The notes under the pieces: generated by a model
Seen by the model: only the letters and a program-made list of their open reading frames with translations
What the model was told of the DNA's origin: nothing
Databases searched by the model: none
Made by a program: the position numbers and the translations under genes
NCBI GenBank assembly: GCA_039545355.1
Contig: BCJJ01000012.1
Location: 265,067 to 329,066 of the forward strand
Reading direction: 5' to 3'
Source of the DNA: Trichosporon coremiiforme
Lineage: Eukaryota > Basidiomycota > Tremellomycetes > Trichosporonales > Trichosporonaceae
Length of the DNA stretch: 64,000 nt
Part shown: positions 1 through 14,652 of the stretch, in pieces
Layout of the letters: the number at the start of each line of letters is the position of its first letter
Numbering within the stretch: position 1 is the first letter of the stretch

Positions 1-2199
1 GGGGGGAATGGACGAGGGGCAAGGAGCCAGGGGTATACCTGAGCTGACTGACCTCGAGTGATCCAGAGCCATGCCATGCGCTTTGCGCTTTGACGGATCG
101 CGACGGGCGCACAGGCATCCCGCCAGAGCCTTGCCGTACTCAGGGTCGCGAGCGAGCAGGCAACTCTGACCGGAGCCTCATGAGGCAAGGACACGCCCAG
201 GGACGCCCAGGGCGCTAGCCTGGCTCCGCCCTGACACTCTGGGTTCCTGCGGTGTGCTGCCTTGGGTGTACTGCCTTTGCGTGCTGGCTCCTGTGCTCCT
301 GGGTCCTGGCTCTGGCACTAGCTCCTGCCGGGCTGTTGCCAGTCTCGCCAGTGGCCAGTGGCATGCTCCAGTCGGCCGCCTGGGATGTTCGGTATTGGGT
401 AGTGGTCGTTAGCCGCCGGGCGCGTGGGCCAAGGGACGAGGTTGGTGGCCGCCCGACCTGGCCGTGGCCACCGAGCAGTCTTCCATCCTTCCACAATTTC
501 ACCTCTTTCCATCCCAGGGGCGTACCGTACCACCACCCCACGCCGCCAGAGGCACAAACACCTGATGCCTGACCTGTCTGCGACGAAAACGAGGGGCGCC
601 AATAAGATCCCTCCGTTTCGACCGCTTGCTCAGCTTTCCCCGCCCAGCACGCCAGCTGGGCAAGCTGGAGTATGCGGACGTCGAATCACCAGACCGCTCC
701 TCACCCATGGCTGGCACGAGATGGCCGTGTGGGCGTGCATACCCTGGCCAGGTGGCCTCAGTGGTATGTACCCTCGACGTCTCGACCCGGCACACCGGCG
801 CACATCGGTGCATCCGGGAATAGCGGCGCATCGCGCGTCGCGTTGTGCGTGGCGTTTCGTGCGTTCTTTATGCTTTTTCGCGGGGCGATCGCACTCGCAA
901 GACATGATGAATCTAGGGCCCCGCTGTTCCACAGTTCACATTGAGACGCGCGCGTCTCGCAATGTTTTCCTGTGGACGCGTTCCCCCCGTGCGCTCGCTT
1001 TCGTTCCCGCCTCACCCGCACACAGCCCAATCATCCCTCGTGTGCATCTTGTGCCTCCCTCGACCTGAATAACCCGTGCCGCCGGGAGCTGCTTGCAACT
1101 CGGAACTACCACTGTGACACTGCAATGGCAGTTCGCCCGCCAAGTTGCTCGCAGCAGACGCTCATGCCGCTCTAAATGAACCGCGCCCCCCTTGGCATCC
1201 GCTGGCTCCGCTGTGGCGGTGGCGGAATGAACATGCCGATGCAGCTTGACCAGCCCGGGAGAACGACAGCTTGTGAGGTGCATTTCCAAGGCTGTAAGGC
1301 TCGTAGGTGGTCGATGCTCAGGACGAGTGAACTTTAAAACGTAAAATGTGCCTCTCATCCATACCGACATGTCGGGAGAGCTGCACGCCAATGCGTGGCC
1401 GGCACGGCCGGTACAAGAGACTGGAACGCGGGCCTAGGACGCGGCCGAGGCGGATTCTGTGTCATATGTCAGAGCTATGTGCTCTCGCGGCGTTGAGACC
1501 CGGGAACGTCAAAGCTTAACGCCCGCGGCCGGCGGACACGTTGGTCGTCATGTCGCAGCCACCCGTCCCCGCGAGCTGATCAGAGGAAGCGTCGTGTTTC
1601 AGAACTCGGAACAAGACACTAAGCCTGCAGCCTCCAGACTGACAGGTGGCCACGGCGTTCCGGAAGCAGCAGTGATGTGCGACGTCACTTCCACTTCCAG
1701 GCCTGTTGGATTGCGACACGGCACGAACTCTGACGAGCATCGCTTTGCATTTCAGTGCTTCACTCAAGCAACCGCAACGGAACCGTACACGACACCCGCG
1801 CGAGCCGATCCCTAAACCCTTTTCTCCAGCCACAGCTCCCACACCGAGTCTCGTTCGCCCGATCCAGCAGACCCGATACTCTGACCAATTTCTGGAAGCT
1901 CAAGGTTGGGAGCCAAACGCTGCTTCAATTGCGTCTCTGTCCAGAGCGCTCCTAGGGCGTCAAGTCATGTGACCTCGCCGACGTCAACGGTAGCGGAGGT
2001 AGGCGCCCACCCACGTGTCCGCCACCGGGGCTCCATTATTTTTCGAGCTGTGATTGATCCGACTCGTGAATTTCCGAGTCGACAAGGTCCTGCCGAGCAG
2101 CAGCCAACCCATTCAACTGAACCGCGACGTCAACGCATAACAGCTGCCTTGGCCCTGCGAACTCCCGACTCTTGTCTCTCCACCTGACTCTTCACCAAA
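1..2199. other. Intergenic stretch, no gene recognised
   Basis: Open frames up to about 210 codons occur here on both strands, but they overlap each other, have no recognisable domain and look like chance frames in GC-rich DNA. The last few hundred bases before 2200 must hold the promoter and 5' leader of the aminotransferase gene. A TGACTC half-site, of the kind bound by Gcn4-type bZIP factors, sits about 15 bases before its ATG. It is too short to be counted as evidence of regulation. Confidence 0.5.
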
Positions 2200-3656
2200 A
2201 TGTCGACCCAGCAGGCTCCCTTCAAGGCGTCGCCCCTCTACTTCTCTCCGGTGTCTCCCAGCCACCAGCCGGCTCCCGGCAAGGAGTCCTACGGCAGGTA
2301 CATGCTCGTATGTCGTCATTGATCGCTGAGGGGGCTTTGCTGACCTGTCAGACTGTTGAGTGGAACCGCGTATGTCTTTTGCCAAACAAGGAGAGTTCCT
2401 CGTACTAATGCGGCAGACCTCCGGATGGGGCCAGCCCAAGATCGTTCCCCGCGCCGAGCTCTCTCTTGACCCTCTCGCCGGTGTCCTCCAATAGTGAATA
2501 CACAGCTGATAGTATCCCGGGGTCAAGCTGACCCGCAGTGCTGTCACCTGCTTCGAGGGCATGAAGTGCTACAAGGACGAGGAGGGTAAGATCTCGGTTT
2601 CTGACTGCGGCTGACGTTGTTAGACAAGCTCCGTCTCTTCCGCCCCATGAAGAACTTCGACCGTCTCAAGCGCTCTGCTGCTCGTCTTGGTCTTCCTGTG
2701 CGTTTCAGTGCCACTTTCTGGCTGCTAACATGACACAGTACGACTGGGACAACGAAGAGCTCCTCGACCTGCTCTCCAAGCTCGTCTCTCTCGGTGAGTT
2801 GCGATCAAAATCGACAGTGCCTCAAGACTGACCGTGCGCAGAGAACCCCATCGTTCCTAAGGGCGACGGTGACAACCTCTACATCCGTCCTACCATCATC
2901 GAGACCTCGGAGTCGTTCGGTATCAAGGAGGACGCCTACGCCAGCAGCGCTCTCCTCTACATCGTCACCTCCGCCAACCTCGGCAAGGGTCTCTACTCCT
3001 CCGCCGAGGGCCCCGGTCTCAAGCTCGACGCTTGCGACAAGTTTATCCGTGCCTGGCCCGGAGGCCACGGTTCGTACAAGCTCGGTGCCAACTACGGTAC
3101 CGTGTCTGTCGCGAAGAAGCCTGGATTCCAGATGTCGCTCTGGCTCCACTCGGACGGCAAGCAGCACTTCATCTCCGAGGCTGGTGCCATGAACGTCTGG
3201 ATCATCAAGAAGGCCGCCGACGGCTTCCTCGAGTTCACGACCATGGGTCTCGAGAACGGCATCGTCCTCCCCGGTGTCACGCGTGCGTCCATCATCGAGC
3301 TCCTCCAGGAGCACGCGGACGGTAAGGCCGAGTTCCCCCTCGCTGGCATGCCGAAGAACATCCGCGTCGTCGAGCGCGACATCCCGATGGCCGAGATCGT
3401 CGAGGGATCGCAGGACGGCTCGCTCGTCGGGATGTTCGGATGCGGCACCGGCGTTGTTGTCACCATGATCTCCCTCATCCGCTACCAGGACAAGGACTAC
3501 GAGATCCCCTCCAACCCCCTCATCAAGCTCATCCGTGACGCCGTCACCGGCATCCAGCGCGGCAAGGTCGAGCGCGGAGACTGGTCCTACGTCGTTCCCG
3601 AGTGGGACGGCGCCGCCCGCGAGCACGACACGGACGGCCAGAAGGTTTACGCTTAG
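2200..3656 (+). CDS. BAT1: Branched-chain-amino-acid aminotransferase
   Basis: A PLP enzyme (fold type IV) that swaps the amino group between leucine, isoleucine or valine and 2-oxoglutarate. Seven exons splice to 397 residues: 2200-2307, 2352-2369, 2417-2493, 2539-2585, 2624-2697, 2739-2793 and 2842-3656. The second exon is only 18 bases and encodes TVEWNR. Without it the conserved 'HMLTVEW'-type segment of the family would be lost. Other family marks are LQYAVTCFEGMK, LRLFRPMKNFDRL, the PLP-lysine context GSYKLGANYG, and EAGAMNVW. The length fits yeast Bat1/Bat2. The N-terminus is short, with no convincing mitochondrial presequence, so a cytosolic enzyme is inferred. The next gene downstream, poly(A) polymerase, is on the same strand. 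Confidence 0.95.
2352..2369 (+). other. 18-base microexon of the aminotransferase gene
   Basis: The exon is flanked by an upstream CTGACCTGTCAG acceptor and a downstream GTATGT donor. It encodes TVEWNR in phase 0. The preceding exon ends in YML and the next begins TSGWGQPKIVP, so the joined protein restores the conserved family segment. Skipping it keeps the frame but deletes six conserved residues. Confidence 0.85.
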
Positions 3657-4232
3657 ATTGGGGTCGGCTACGGTCTACTTCTAGAAACATAAAAAGCATA
3701 TGCAATACAATAGAGAATCAAACTGAAGTGGGGCTGGTCGAAGTGTGGCTGCGACCACTGCCTTTGTCGTTGTAAAGTCTGGAGTTCAGCATTCCTGAGC
3801 ACGGTCAGTGCCGGAAGTATGTCTCTGGGAATAACCATGCAACTCGTAGAACTGTGCGCGTCAGCTGTCCTGCATTGTGACATGCATGTCAAAAGTCTCA
3901 CGCTCATCACACGGCGGTTCGCACTGCCGCCACACGTCAGGTCACATTACCACGGTTGGTGTTGTTTTGCTTCCGGGCGCGCGGGTGGAGGCAGTCTGCG
4001 GCGAGCGCTCACCTAACAATGACGGCTCTGCGGATCGCTAGCGGACACTGACTCTCTTGTTCTCTCATTTGAGCGACTGAACCTCTCCATCCCGTGAACA
4101 GCGAGACTAGCGAGACCGCACCGTGCAACAGCACTGCCGCCGGAACCCGAAACGTGAAGAGCGCTCTGACAAATTCATACCGTTTGCCTACCCCACCGAT
4201 CGTGCTCGCCCCCGTCGGCCGCCTACGCAAAC
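3657..4232. other. Intergenic, aminotransferase 3' end to PAP1 promoter
   Basis: No gene is seen. An A/T-rich patch just after the aminotransferase stop (about 3685-3725) is a plausible 3' end and polyadenylation region. The remainder should carry the PAP1 promoter and leader. Confidence 0.5.
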
Positions 4233-6667
<2,435 letters not shown>

Positions 6668-7015
6668 GACAAAAACTCAGACACTGGACCCAGCACACAT
6701 CTCGGGACACCAACCGACCCCAACGCAACGCAAAGAACACCGACAACAACAAAAGCACATATCAAAGAGCAAAGGGCTGTATAGCAGTAGTTTCCACAAG
6801 GGCCCAGGGCCACTTCATGCATTAGTATCTCATTAGCTCCCGACTTCACTGGTCGACATTTTGTGTCTTCCTCGCCACCCTCCGCAGCACGACGTGTCTT
6901 CCTCCGTCATAAGCTGCCGATCACTCACGAGCTGACTGGATCCATGCAAGCATTGATCGTCTGTCTTACTCGCCCTCGTTTTGCATTCTGTACACATCTC
7001 CACTTCATCTCCAAC
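6668..7015. other. Intergenic, PAP1 3' end to MSH5 promoter
   Basis: Nothing coding is recognised. The A-rich stretch directly after the PAP1 stop is a likely 3' untranslated region. Confidence 0.5.
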
Positions 7016-10000
7016 ATGGACCGCAAGGGCAAGCGACCAGCTCGTGAGCTCGACCGCATCGGCTCGCCCGGCCCATCGACGCTCGCTCGCCGCAGAGTCG
7101 AGCCTCCCGCCACTCCCGAGTCGATGGTCGCTGGACCGTCTCGCTTACAAAACGCGCCCCGCGAGTCGTCTTCCCCAACCGGTTCACAGCGGGCACAACC
7201 TCCCACTCGATCCTCACGAGACAGCAGTGCGGCACGCCTTCGGCCCCTCCCAGATCAATACGACAATGGCGATGGCGAGGCTTACGGGGATGACAGATAC
7301 ACGGTACTAATTGGGGAGGAAAGAAGCTGCTAATCACCGGGCAGGCTCTTTCCCTACATGGTTCTGGCAACGGCTCCCTCGGCGCTGCCTTTTACGAAGG
7401 CGAGGCGCGAACACTGAAGATCCTCGAAGACACGAAGGATACTTGGGCATGGGACCTCGCAATTCTTCGTGAGTTCTCTCTATCTCTGGCTCTAACTAAT
7501 GATCAGTTCTGGAGCAGTTCCGCCCGCAAGAAGTCGTGCTCAGCACCTGTGCGCCGAACAAGCTGACCAACGCCGTCGAGGAGTTCTGTAAGTTACCCAG
7601 GGCTGTCTGACAAGCTAACAAGCAGGCACAGCCTACCCCGCCACGAAGCTTGTGCTCCTCCCCGCGAAGAAGTTCCAGCACGCCGCAGCGCTGTACTACG
7701 TCTCGGCGATCCAGTTGCCTCGTGGGCAGCGCACAGTTAGCGAATGGACCGTGAGCCAAGGTGATCCGGCACTCGTGGACGAGGAGAGTGTGGATTTTGC
7801 GCACGAAGAACTCGACCATGGCATGGGGAAGATGCGCCTCAGTCTGCTCAAGATGGGCTGCAGGGTCAATGTACACGCACCGTTTGCTGTGAGCTTTCGG
7901 CTTTACGTTTATGCAAGCTGACAGCAGGTGTGTGCCGCTGGAGCGCTGCTCAGCTACCTCGTCACGAATGAGGCGGACGAACTGGGGGAAGACGCACTTG
8001 CCTTCAACCTCACCTCGGTCATAAGCATGGACGTGTAAGCTGTCCTCGCGTCGTGGCAAAGCTTACCCCAGCGACCAGCACATGTACATCAACGAGGATG
8101 CTTTGACGTGCATTGCATCGGCGGCTTTTGTTAACGCTCAGCTCTCTTGCCATTTTCGATATCGAGGCACACGCTTACATGCACTCGAAGCAGCATATGG
8201 CTGGTCTGTCTTTGTATTGTGAGCTTGCTTGTCCCGTCTCTGAGCTCACTCCAGCGCTCCTGAACACGACCGTGACGCCACTCGGACGCAAGCTGCTACA
8301 CACCTGGTTGCTGCGGCCGCTCATCAATATCCCCCGGATCAAGGAGCGCCACGACGCCGTCGAAACCTTCAGCACGACGGAGCAGAGCCAGCTCCGCAAG
8401 CTCGTCAAGAAGGAGCTGAAGGGTGTCAAGAATCCGGTCAAATTCCTGCACATGATCAAGAGTGGCAGGGCTTCGTTCCGCCACTGGAGGGACTTGGTGG
8501 ACGTGAGCTGTTCGCTACCAGAGGGTGAAGCTGATCCGACACAGACACTGAACGCTGCCGAGGCTATCAGCGAGGCGCTCGTCGTTGTCGGTCTGCAGAC
8601 GGACTTGAAGGTGATCAAGCAACTAGCGGGTGGGCTCACCGAGGCTGTGAAGCTTCTCCACCTCGACACTGTGCGGCTGGTAAGCTGTCCCGCTTCTTTT
8701 CGCAGCTAATGACAGATCGACTGGGACGCATCGCGAGATGAGGGAAGGGTGTGCATCCGTTCCCAGATCGACGAGGAGCTCGACCAGTGGCGAGAAGATT
8801 ACGCTGGTAAGCTCACGCGAGTCTGAGGTAGCTGACGTCCAGGTCTTGAGCCGCTCCTCGTAGGTAGACAAGTCGCACGCTTCTAACGCCAGAACCGAGT
8901 GTCTACGGGACTCGTGCCACGAGTCTCACCCGACTTCTGCACTACGATTAACGTCATCTACCTTCCCCAGCTGGGGTGCATGGTGACTGCGCACAATGTG
9001 AAGGACCTCAATGCTGTTTCGCCCGACTGGGAGCAGCAGTTCAGCACCGACGAGGTCATCTACTACAAGACACCAGAGATGCACCGCCTCGATGAGCACT
9101 TCGGCGACCTCCAGAACATCATCAGCGGTAAGGTAAGTACTTGTCTTCGTTATCTGACGGCAGACCGAGAGATTGAATGGGTTCAAAAGCTCGCGGAGCG
9201 CATCGATGAGGTCGCGGAGAGTATTCTGAGTATCGGAGACACGCTGGCCGAGCTCGACTGGTAAGCTAATCGAGCAAAGAGCCAAACTGAAACGCCCAGC
9301 CTGCTGGCGTTCGCAGATGCATCTGAAAGGCTAGACCTCCGCCGTCCCGTCATGAAGGAGGAGCCAATCCTCAGGATCCGCAAGGGCATCCACCCGCTGT
9401 ACGCCGTCAACTGCCACACGGGGTATATCGACAACGACACTGTCATGCACGGCGGCGCTGACACCGACCTCAGCAGCATGGTCAGGCAACGCACAGTGAG
9501 ATTAGCTAATTCCAGATGATCGTGACGGGCGCGAACGGCTCGGGCAAGTCTGCATATGGCAAACAAGTCGCTCTGATCACGTACATGGCGCATATCGGGT
9601 GCTTTGTTCCCGCCCAGAGTGCGGAGATTGGGCTCTGTGACAAGAGTAAGGCTGTGTTGGGCGTTCACCTGAAGCTGACTCCAGTATTCACGCGCGTCCA
9701 AACGAGGGAATCAGCATCAAAAGTAGGCGGATTGATCTGTCTCCGTCGAAGCTAACACCAGGCTGCCTCAGCGTTCATGATCGACCTGAGCCAGGTGTCC
9801 CAAGCTCTGCGTGGCGTCACGAACCGCTCTCTCATTATTCTGGACGAGTTCGGCAAAGGTAAGCTCTGAACACTGGCATGTGCAGCTACTCACAGGCACC
9901 AACTCGAGCGACGGAGCAGGTCTGCTGGCCGGCGTCCTGACGCATCTGCTGAAGGAGTCTCGCCCGCGCACGGTGGTCCTCACGCATTTCCAGTGAGTTG

Positions 10001-10644
10001 TGTCGTCCGTCGCCTCGAACTGACTTCAGCGAGCTCTTCATGCAGCAGTTCCTCGACGAGTCGCTACCGACCATCTACTGCCACATGAAGAGCGTGCTGG
10101 TCGAGGGAGCGAAACAGCTGACGTACCTGTACAAGTGAGTTATGGCGCCTCTGTGACCTAACTCCCAGACTGCGACCGCGTCGCTGCCTGACGTCCAACG
10201 CAGCCGAGTGTGCGCTGGCACAGGGCGTGCCAGAGCCCGTGGTCGCCAGAGGCCGACAAGTCAGGTAAGCTATCGCTCCTCCTGTTGCAGCTGACAACCA
10301 GCGAGTGCCTGTCCAAATTCCAGATCACGAAGCTCATCGACGATGGGCTGTCGGAGCGCGACCTGCAAGAACTCGAGGATGCCGAAGACCTCGCGAAGGG
10401 TTTTCTGCGCTGGGATCTGGGTGCGAGTGACGGAACCGGTGTGCTGGCAGATTTGCGGGAGCTGCTCGGCGACATGGACCTGGACGTCGAGTCTGAGGCG
10501 GAAACTGAGATCGGAATGGGGTCGGGCACCACCTTCCTCGAGCACCGGCTCAGCACCACGCGTTCGGAGCTGTCATCAGTGCGAGCCGAGACGCTCGTCA
10601 ACGATGAGAATGTGGGTCTCCCCATGGACGCGATCATAGATTAA
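7016..10644 (+). CDS. MSH5: MutS homologue MSH5, meiotic recombination
   Basis: The partner of MSH4 in the MutSgamma clamp that stabilises meiotic crossover intermediates. It is not a mismatch-repair protein. The gene is split by about fifteen or more short introns. A disordered Ser/Arg/Pro-rich head of roughly 95 residues comes first. The MutS connector/core follows: [16 protein letters not shown], then [22 protein letters not shown]. The ATPase starts near 9520 with Walker [14 protein letters not shown], followed by VPAQSAEIG, then FTRVQTRES, Walker [13 protein letters not shown] near 9835, and VVLTHF. SFVPAEEAEIG- and IDLNQV-like segments favour MSH5 over MSH2, 3, 4 and 6. There is no N-terminal MutS I mismatch-reading domain, as expected for MSH4/5. 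The stop lies 24 bases from the stop of the convergent methyltransferase gene. The ATPase motifs look intact. Confidence 0.9.
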
Positions 10645-10668
10645 AACTTCATGCATCTTCCGTCATCC

Positions 10669-11465
10669 TTACTTGCGCTTCCACACAGCGAGCTTCTCGT
10701 CGCCAGGCGGACCCTTACGCTTCTCGTCCTCGGGAATCGCGCGCTCCCACGTAATCTCCCACTCATCATCAAGGAGTTCATGGTACTCCTCCTCCGTGAG
10801 GCGGAAGGGCGGGCCAATGTTCGGGTCCCCGTTTAGCGGGTACATGAGCGTAACGAGGCGAGTTGAGGGAGCGTCCTTGGAGAGCTCGGACATGCGGCGT
10901 GCCCAGTCCTTGCGTATTGCGGGGGGAAGCGCACAGAGGAAGGTGTAGTCGTAGATCAGGTCGAAGAGCTCGTCGGGCTTGTAGGCGAAGAAGTCGCCCT
11001 GCTGCACGAGTGCGCGCGCGCTGCGAGGAGGCTGGGACTCGAGCCACTTGTTCGCGGCCACGACGCCGGTGGGCGCGACGTCGAGGCCGATCGTGTCGAG
11101 ACCGTGGCGCGCGAAGAGGTCGACATCGTAGCCCTGGAGATTAGCTGCTGACTCTTCCCCTGCAGCTCCTTCGGCTCGCCTCTTGTTCGCGAGTCCTTTC
11201 CCTCCCCCCCCCCAGACTACGGAGCTATAGAGGGGAAGGTGATGCCGTGAGGAGGACTCACCTGTCCACATCCGGGCACGAACGCCCACCCGCCTTTAGG
11301 AATGCCAGCCTTGGCCGTCTCGGCGTCGTCGTTCAGAAACTTGACAAGGGCGCCATGACTCTTGCCCTGGTCCCAGTGGATGTTGTTGTCGACCCACTTC
11401 TTCTCCCACCCGTCAATGTAGCGTTTGGGATCCGTGGGGGCGGCGGGGGGTGCTGAGGCGCTCAT
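10669..11465 (-). CDS. Thiopurine/thiol S-methyltransferase-like SAM methyltransferase
   Basis: A class I SAM-dependent methyltransferase resembling the TPMT / thiol-or-halide methyltransferase group. Two exons (11262-11465 and 10669-11133) splice to 222 residues across a 128-base intron. Joining them reconstitutes motif I as VPGCGQGYDV, which is split by the intron. GLDVAP marks the end of the second beta strand, FDLIYDYTFLCAL is the motif II region typical of TPMT, and GPPFRLTEEEYHELL is a conserved late segment. There is no targeting signal, so it is probably cytosolic. The natural acceptor cannot be read from sequence; halide, thiol or bisulfide methylation are the known options for the family. 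It is convergent with MSH5. The intron contains a ten-base C run (forward strand near 11207-11216). Confidence 0.85.
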
Positions 11466-11995
11466 CGTTGTCGTCTGTTGTGTCTCCGCTATTCGGCGAT
11501 CCGGGGAGAGATGTGACAGTGGAGGGTGATAGCGAGGGCACGACCGAGGCTGCAGAAGGTCGTGGTATTTATGAGAGCGCGGGCTCCTCGGAGGTCGGTG
11601 ACGTCGCACTGGCTGGGGCCTCATCGGATCGGCAATCACCGTGCTTCCCTGAACCTCGCCAAGCACCGGCCGCTACGCTCTGATCGATTCGCCGCACGAC
11701 GGGTCTTCCGAATGTTCGAACCCAGACGCCGCCGCACCGGCGACGGCCTTACTCATGCATCTGGGAGGTATTGCTAAGCACAGATCTGGCTACGTACCCT
11801 CGCTCGATATGGAAGTCTCGGCCGCGTCGGCTTGTGCTAGCGGACGTGGGCGGTGCCTGGTGAGTAATTGGTGACCAGACGAGACAGGGCTGATAAGATT
11901 GCGGGCACCATCGCGCATATTGCAAGGCGTTGAGATCAAGAGAGAATGCGAAATGAACTACCAGATTAAGACCTAAAGATTTCTACGGACACGAA
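11466..11995. other. Intergenic, methyltransferase promoter side
   Basis: The stretch lies between the start of the methyltransferase and the 3' end of PABA synthase, both on the minus strand. No coding segment with family resemblance was seen. Confidence 0.5.
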
Positions 11996-14652
11996 CTACA
12001 GGTCCAGCGGACCCACGACCGACTGGACCTTCGTGAGTACTTCCTTCCATTCCTCGGCGCGGTCAGAGAGCCAGGTGATCGCGCCGCCAGCGCCGATGGA
12101 CAAGTCTGCTCGTGTCAGCTTAGGCTCGGATTTTGGCAGCTTTCACTCACCCTCTCCCTCCAGCACCATAGTGCGAATGACGACGCTGAGGTCGCTGCTG
12201 CCGCAGAGCGAAAAGTATCCCAGTGCGCCACTGTAGATGCCTCGCGGGTATCCTGCCTCGAAGCCGTCCAGCAGCTGAACGGTGCGCAGCTTTGGCGCGC
12301 CAGTCATCGAGCCCGGAGGGAAGCAGCGCTTCGTCGCCTCGACGGGCCCGATATGCGGCGCCAGGCGGCCACGCACTGTCGTTACGAGGTTGTGCACGCC
12401 GTACGACTCAAGCGCGATCAGCTGCGGTACAGTCACGGTTGATGGGACACAGCAAGAGAGCAGGTCTGAGCGGATCAGGTCCACGATCTGGAGTCAGTTA
12501 CTTCGGGAATAAGGAGGCTCACCATGAGGTTCTCGGCGCGCTCCTTCAAATCCTCGGACAGCTCCTTTCCGCGCTGCTCGTCGACTCTCCGTCCCTCGGT
12601 GGCGCATGCCTCATTGCCCGGCTCCTTCCCGCCACACCCACGTCCATCGGCGCAGACGCACTGTCCAGGACGAACACGCGGCGCCGTGCCCTTGATTGGG
12701 CGCATCTCAATCTCGCCACCGGTAATCTGGAGAAAGCGCTCGGGGGAGGACGAGATGACAGCGAGTCCCTTGCCCTTGGGCGTCGGCAGGGTCGGGAAGT
12801 GGATGAACGCAGAGTAGTAGGCTGGGTTGAACGTTCGCAGTCGCAGGTATGTCGGGTAAGGGTCGTCCTTGAGCGTCGCGAGGAAGGATGTCGTTTGGTT
12901 CAGCTCGTAGCTCTCGCCCTCCAAAATGGCGTCGCGACAGTTGTCGATCCGCGCCATGTGCTCCTCGCCGCTAACGCGGGGCCGGAAGCGCGGGAAGCCA
13001 GGTGCAGGCTCCGAGGTCGACTGCGGCGAGGAAGAGAGCACCTCGCGCAGCTGGTTGGCGTACGCGTCGAAGTCGACCTGCTTAACGCCAAAGGTTACAC
13101 CGAGACCTGTCAGCCAGTCCAGCAGAAGCGAGCTGGGACGCCCGCCCTCGGCGACAACGCCGCGCGCAGTCCACTGCCCGTCCTCGGCGCGCTCGGTCAG
13201 CAGGTCAACCCAAGCCCACACGGCATCGAGGCGCTCCGGACCATGTTTTCCGATGGGCAGATTGTAGCCAGCCAGACTTTCCGCCTTCATCTCGTAGGTG
13301 AACCAGCCGGTCCAGCCACCGCGGAAGCCACCTGCACCGCCAGAGACGGGAGCAAGAGCAGTCTGCGCTCCATCGAGCAGAGAGAAAAACGTCTCGCCAC
13401 GCGGGATGCGCATCTCCCCCTCCGCAGCGCCATACACGCGCACTGTCCTGGTGGCGAGTGAGTACGTGAGCACTAATTTCGGCACAGCAAGTGATGTCGT
13501 CGTCGGCCGCGAAGGCTGCTGTCAGCTAGGAACCGCGGGGGCGGCTTACACTCTTGCCGTCCAGCCAGATCTCGCCGATGCGGTTCTTGTCGCTCCGCAC
13601 CATGCGCTCGTAAACTTCGGCCGTGCCCCGGTCCTGACCAAGAGAGTCGAAGCTCTCCTCCCCAAGGGCATACCGCGGTGCTTCGGCCCTCGTAGGAGAG
13701 GTAGGCGAAGGAGCGGGCGATGCTGCCCGCGTTGGCGCCGCACTCGACGCCACGCGGTAGGTGCATGCAGCGACAAGCTGGCGCTCGAGACGGGGAAAGA
13801 CGGGCGGCTGTCCGTGGTACTCGTGCACCTTGTCAAGGAAGGCGTGCAAAAGCTCGGTACCGTGGGTCGAGGAAATGGACTGCGGTCAGCTACACCGAGG
13901 AAGTCCAAGCTACGCACCTCTGGGTGATACTGGACACCCCAGATGGGAAGCTCCTTGTGCATCAGACCCTGGATCGTCGGCTCGCTGCCGTTCTGAGGGT
14001 CAGACCACGCGGTGACCTCCAGCTCGTCGGGGACAGTGGTTGGGTCGATGCAGAGAGAGTTGTACACCACGGCATCGAATGGGTCCGATCCCATCACGGG
14101 AGAAGCGAACAGCCCCTTTGCCGGAGCGACGGGCACGACACGAACGACGTGGCCATGCGTGATCTTGGGCGTCTTCATGATCTACGAGTCAGCTTCCTCA
14201 AAAGGGGCGAAGCTCACCTTGCCACCGAACGCAACACCGATAGCCTGGTGACCAAGGCAGACGCCGAGGATGGGCACCGGGTGCGCCCTTACGAGCTCCA
14301 GTCCGAATCCAATATCCTGCTGTCAGCTATTCGTACGTACGAACAGCCATACCGATGGGTGGTCCGGTCGTCCTGGCCCGGGGGAGAGGATGACACAATC
14401 AGTGTTAGGGATGACCTCGCGCTGGAACGTAGCCCTGCCGTCAGCTCCAAGGGCGAAACCGAACTCACCAGTCATACTTGTCAGCCTTGATAACGACGAC
14501 TTTGCGGAGCACCTCGGCATCAGAATAAAGCTGGGTAAAGAGGATGAGGAGGTTGTTGGTGTCTGCTGTCAGCTCTGTGCAGTATGGGGTGGACGGAGCT
14601 CACAGGAGTCGTAGTAGTCGACGATGACCGTTCGCGGAAGCGGGGGCACCAT
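11996..14652 (-). CDS. PAB1: Fused aminodeoxychorismate (PABA) synthase, PabA-PabB type
   Basis: Makes 4-amino-4-deoxychorismate from chorismate and glutamine, the first step of p-aminobenzoate and folate synthesis. The start, [16 protein letters not shown], leads into an amidotransferase domain with [11 protein letters not shown], the nucleophile elbow [10 protein letters not shown] near 14240, ITHGH, and WGVQYHPE carrying the catalytic His/Glu. The C-terminal chorismate-using half has [42 protein letters not shown] near 12695, [12 protein letters not shown] and [14 protein letters not shown], rather than the PIAGT of anthranilate synthase, is the residue-level reason for calling PABA synthase. 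The reading ends in VVGPLDL. About eight short introns are present. Both halves on one chain are typical of fungi. The gene is head-to-head with 5-formyl-THF cyclo-ligase, a second folate gene. Confidence 0.92.

Noticed and set aside
11706..11722. Minus-strand GGGTTCGAAC string resembling a tRNA T-loop
   Set aside because: No A-box or cloverleaf partner sequence lies upstream on that strand.
12223..13461. 412-codon plus-strand open frame
   Set aside because: It is antisense to PABA synthase exons that carry catalytic motifs. Long antisense frames are expected in GC-rich coding DNA with strong third-position bias.
11996..14652. Anthranilate synthase as the identity of the fused chorismate enzyme
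   Set aside because: The chorismate site reads PIKGT, the aminodeoxychorismate synthase form, rather than PIAGT. No indole-glycerol-phosphate synthase or PRAI domain is attached, as would be usual for fungal TRP1/TRPC proteins.
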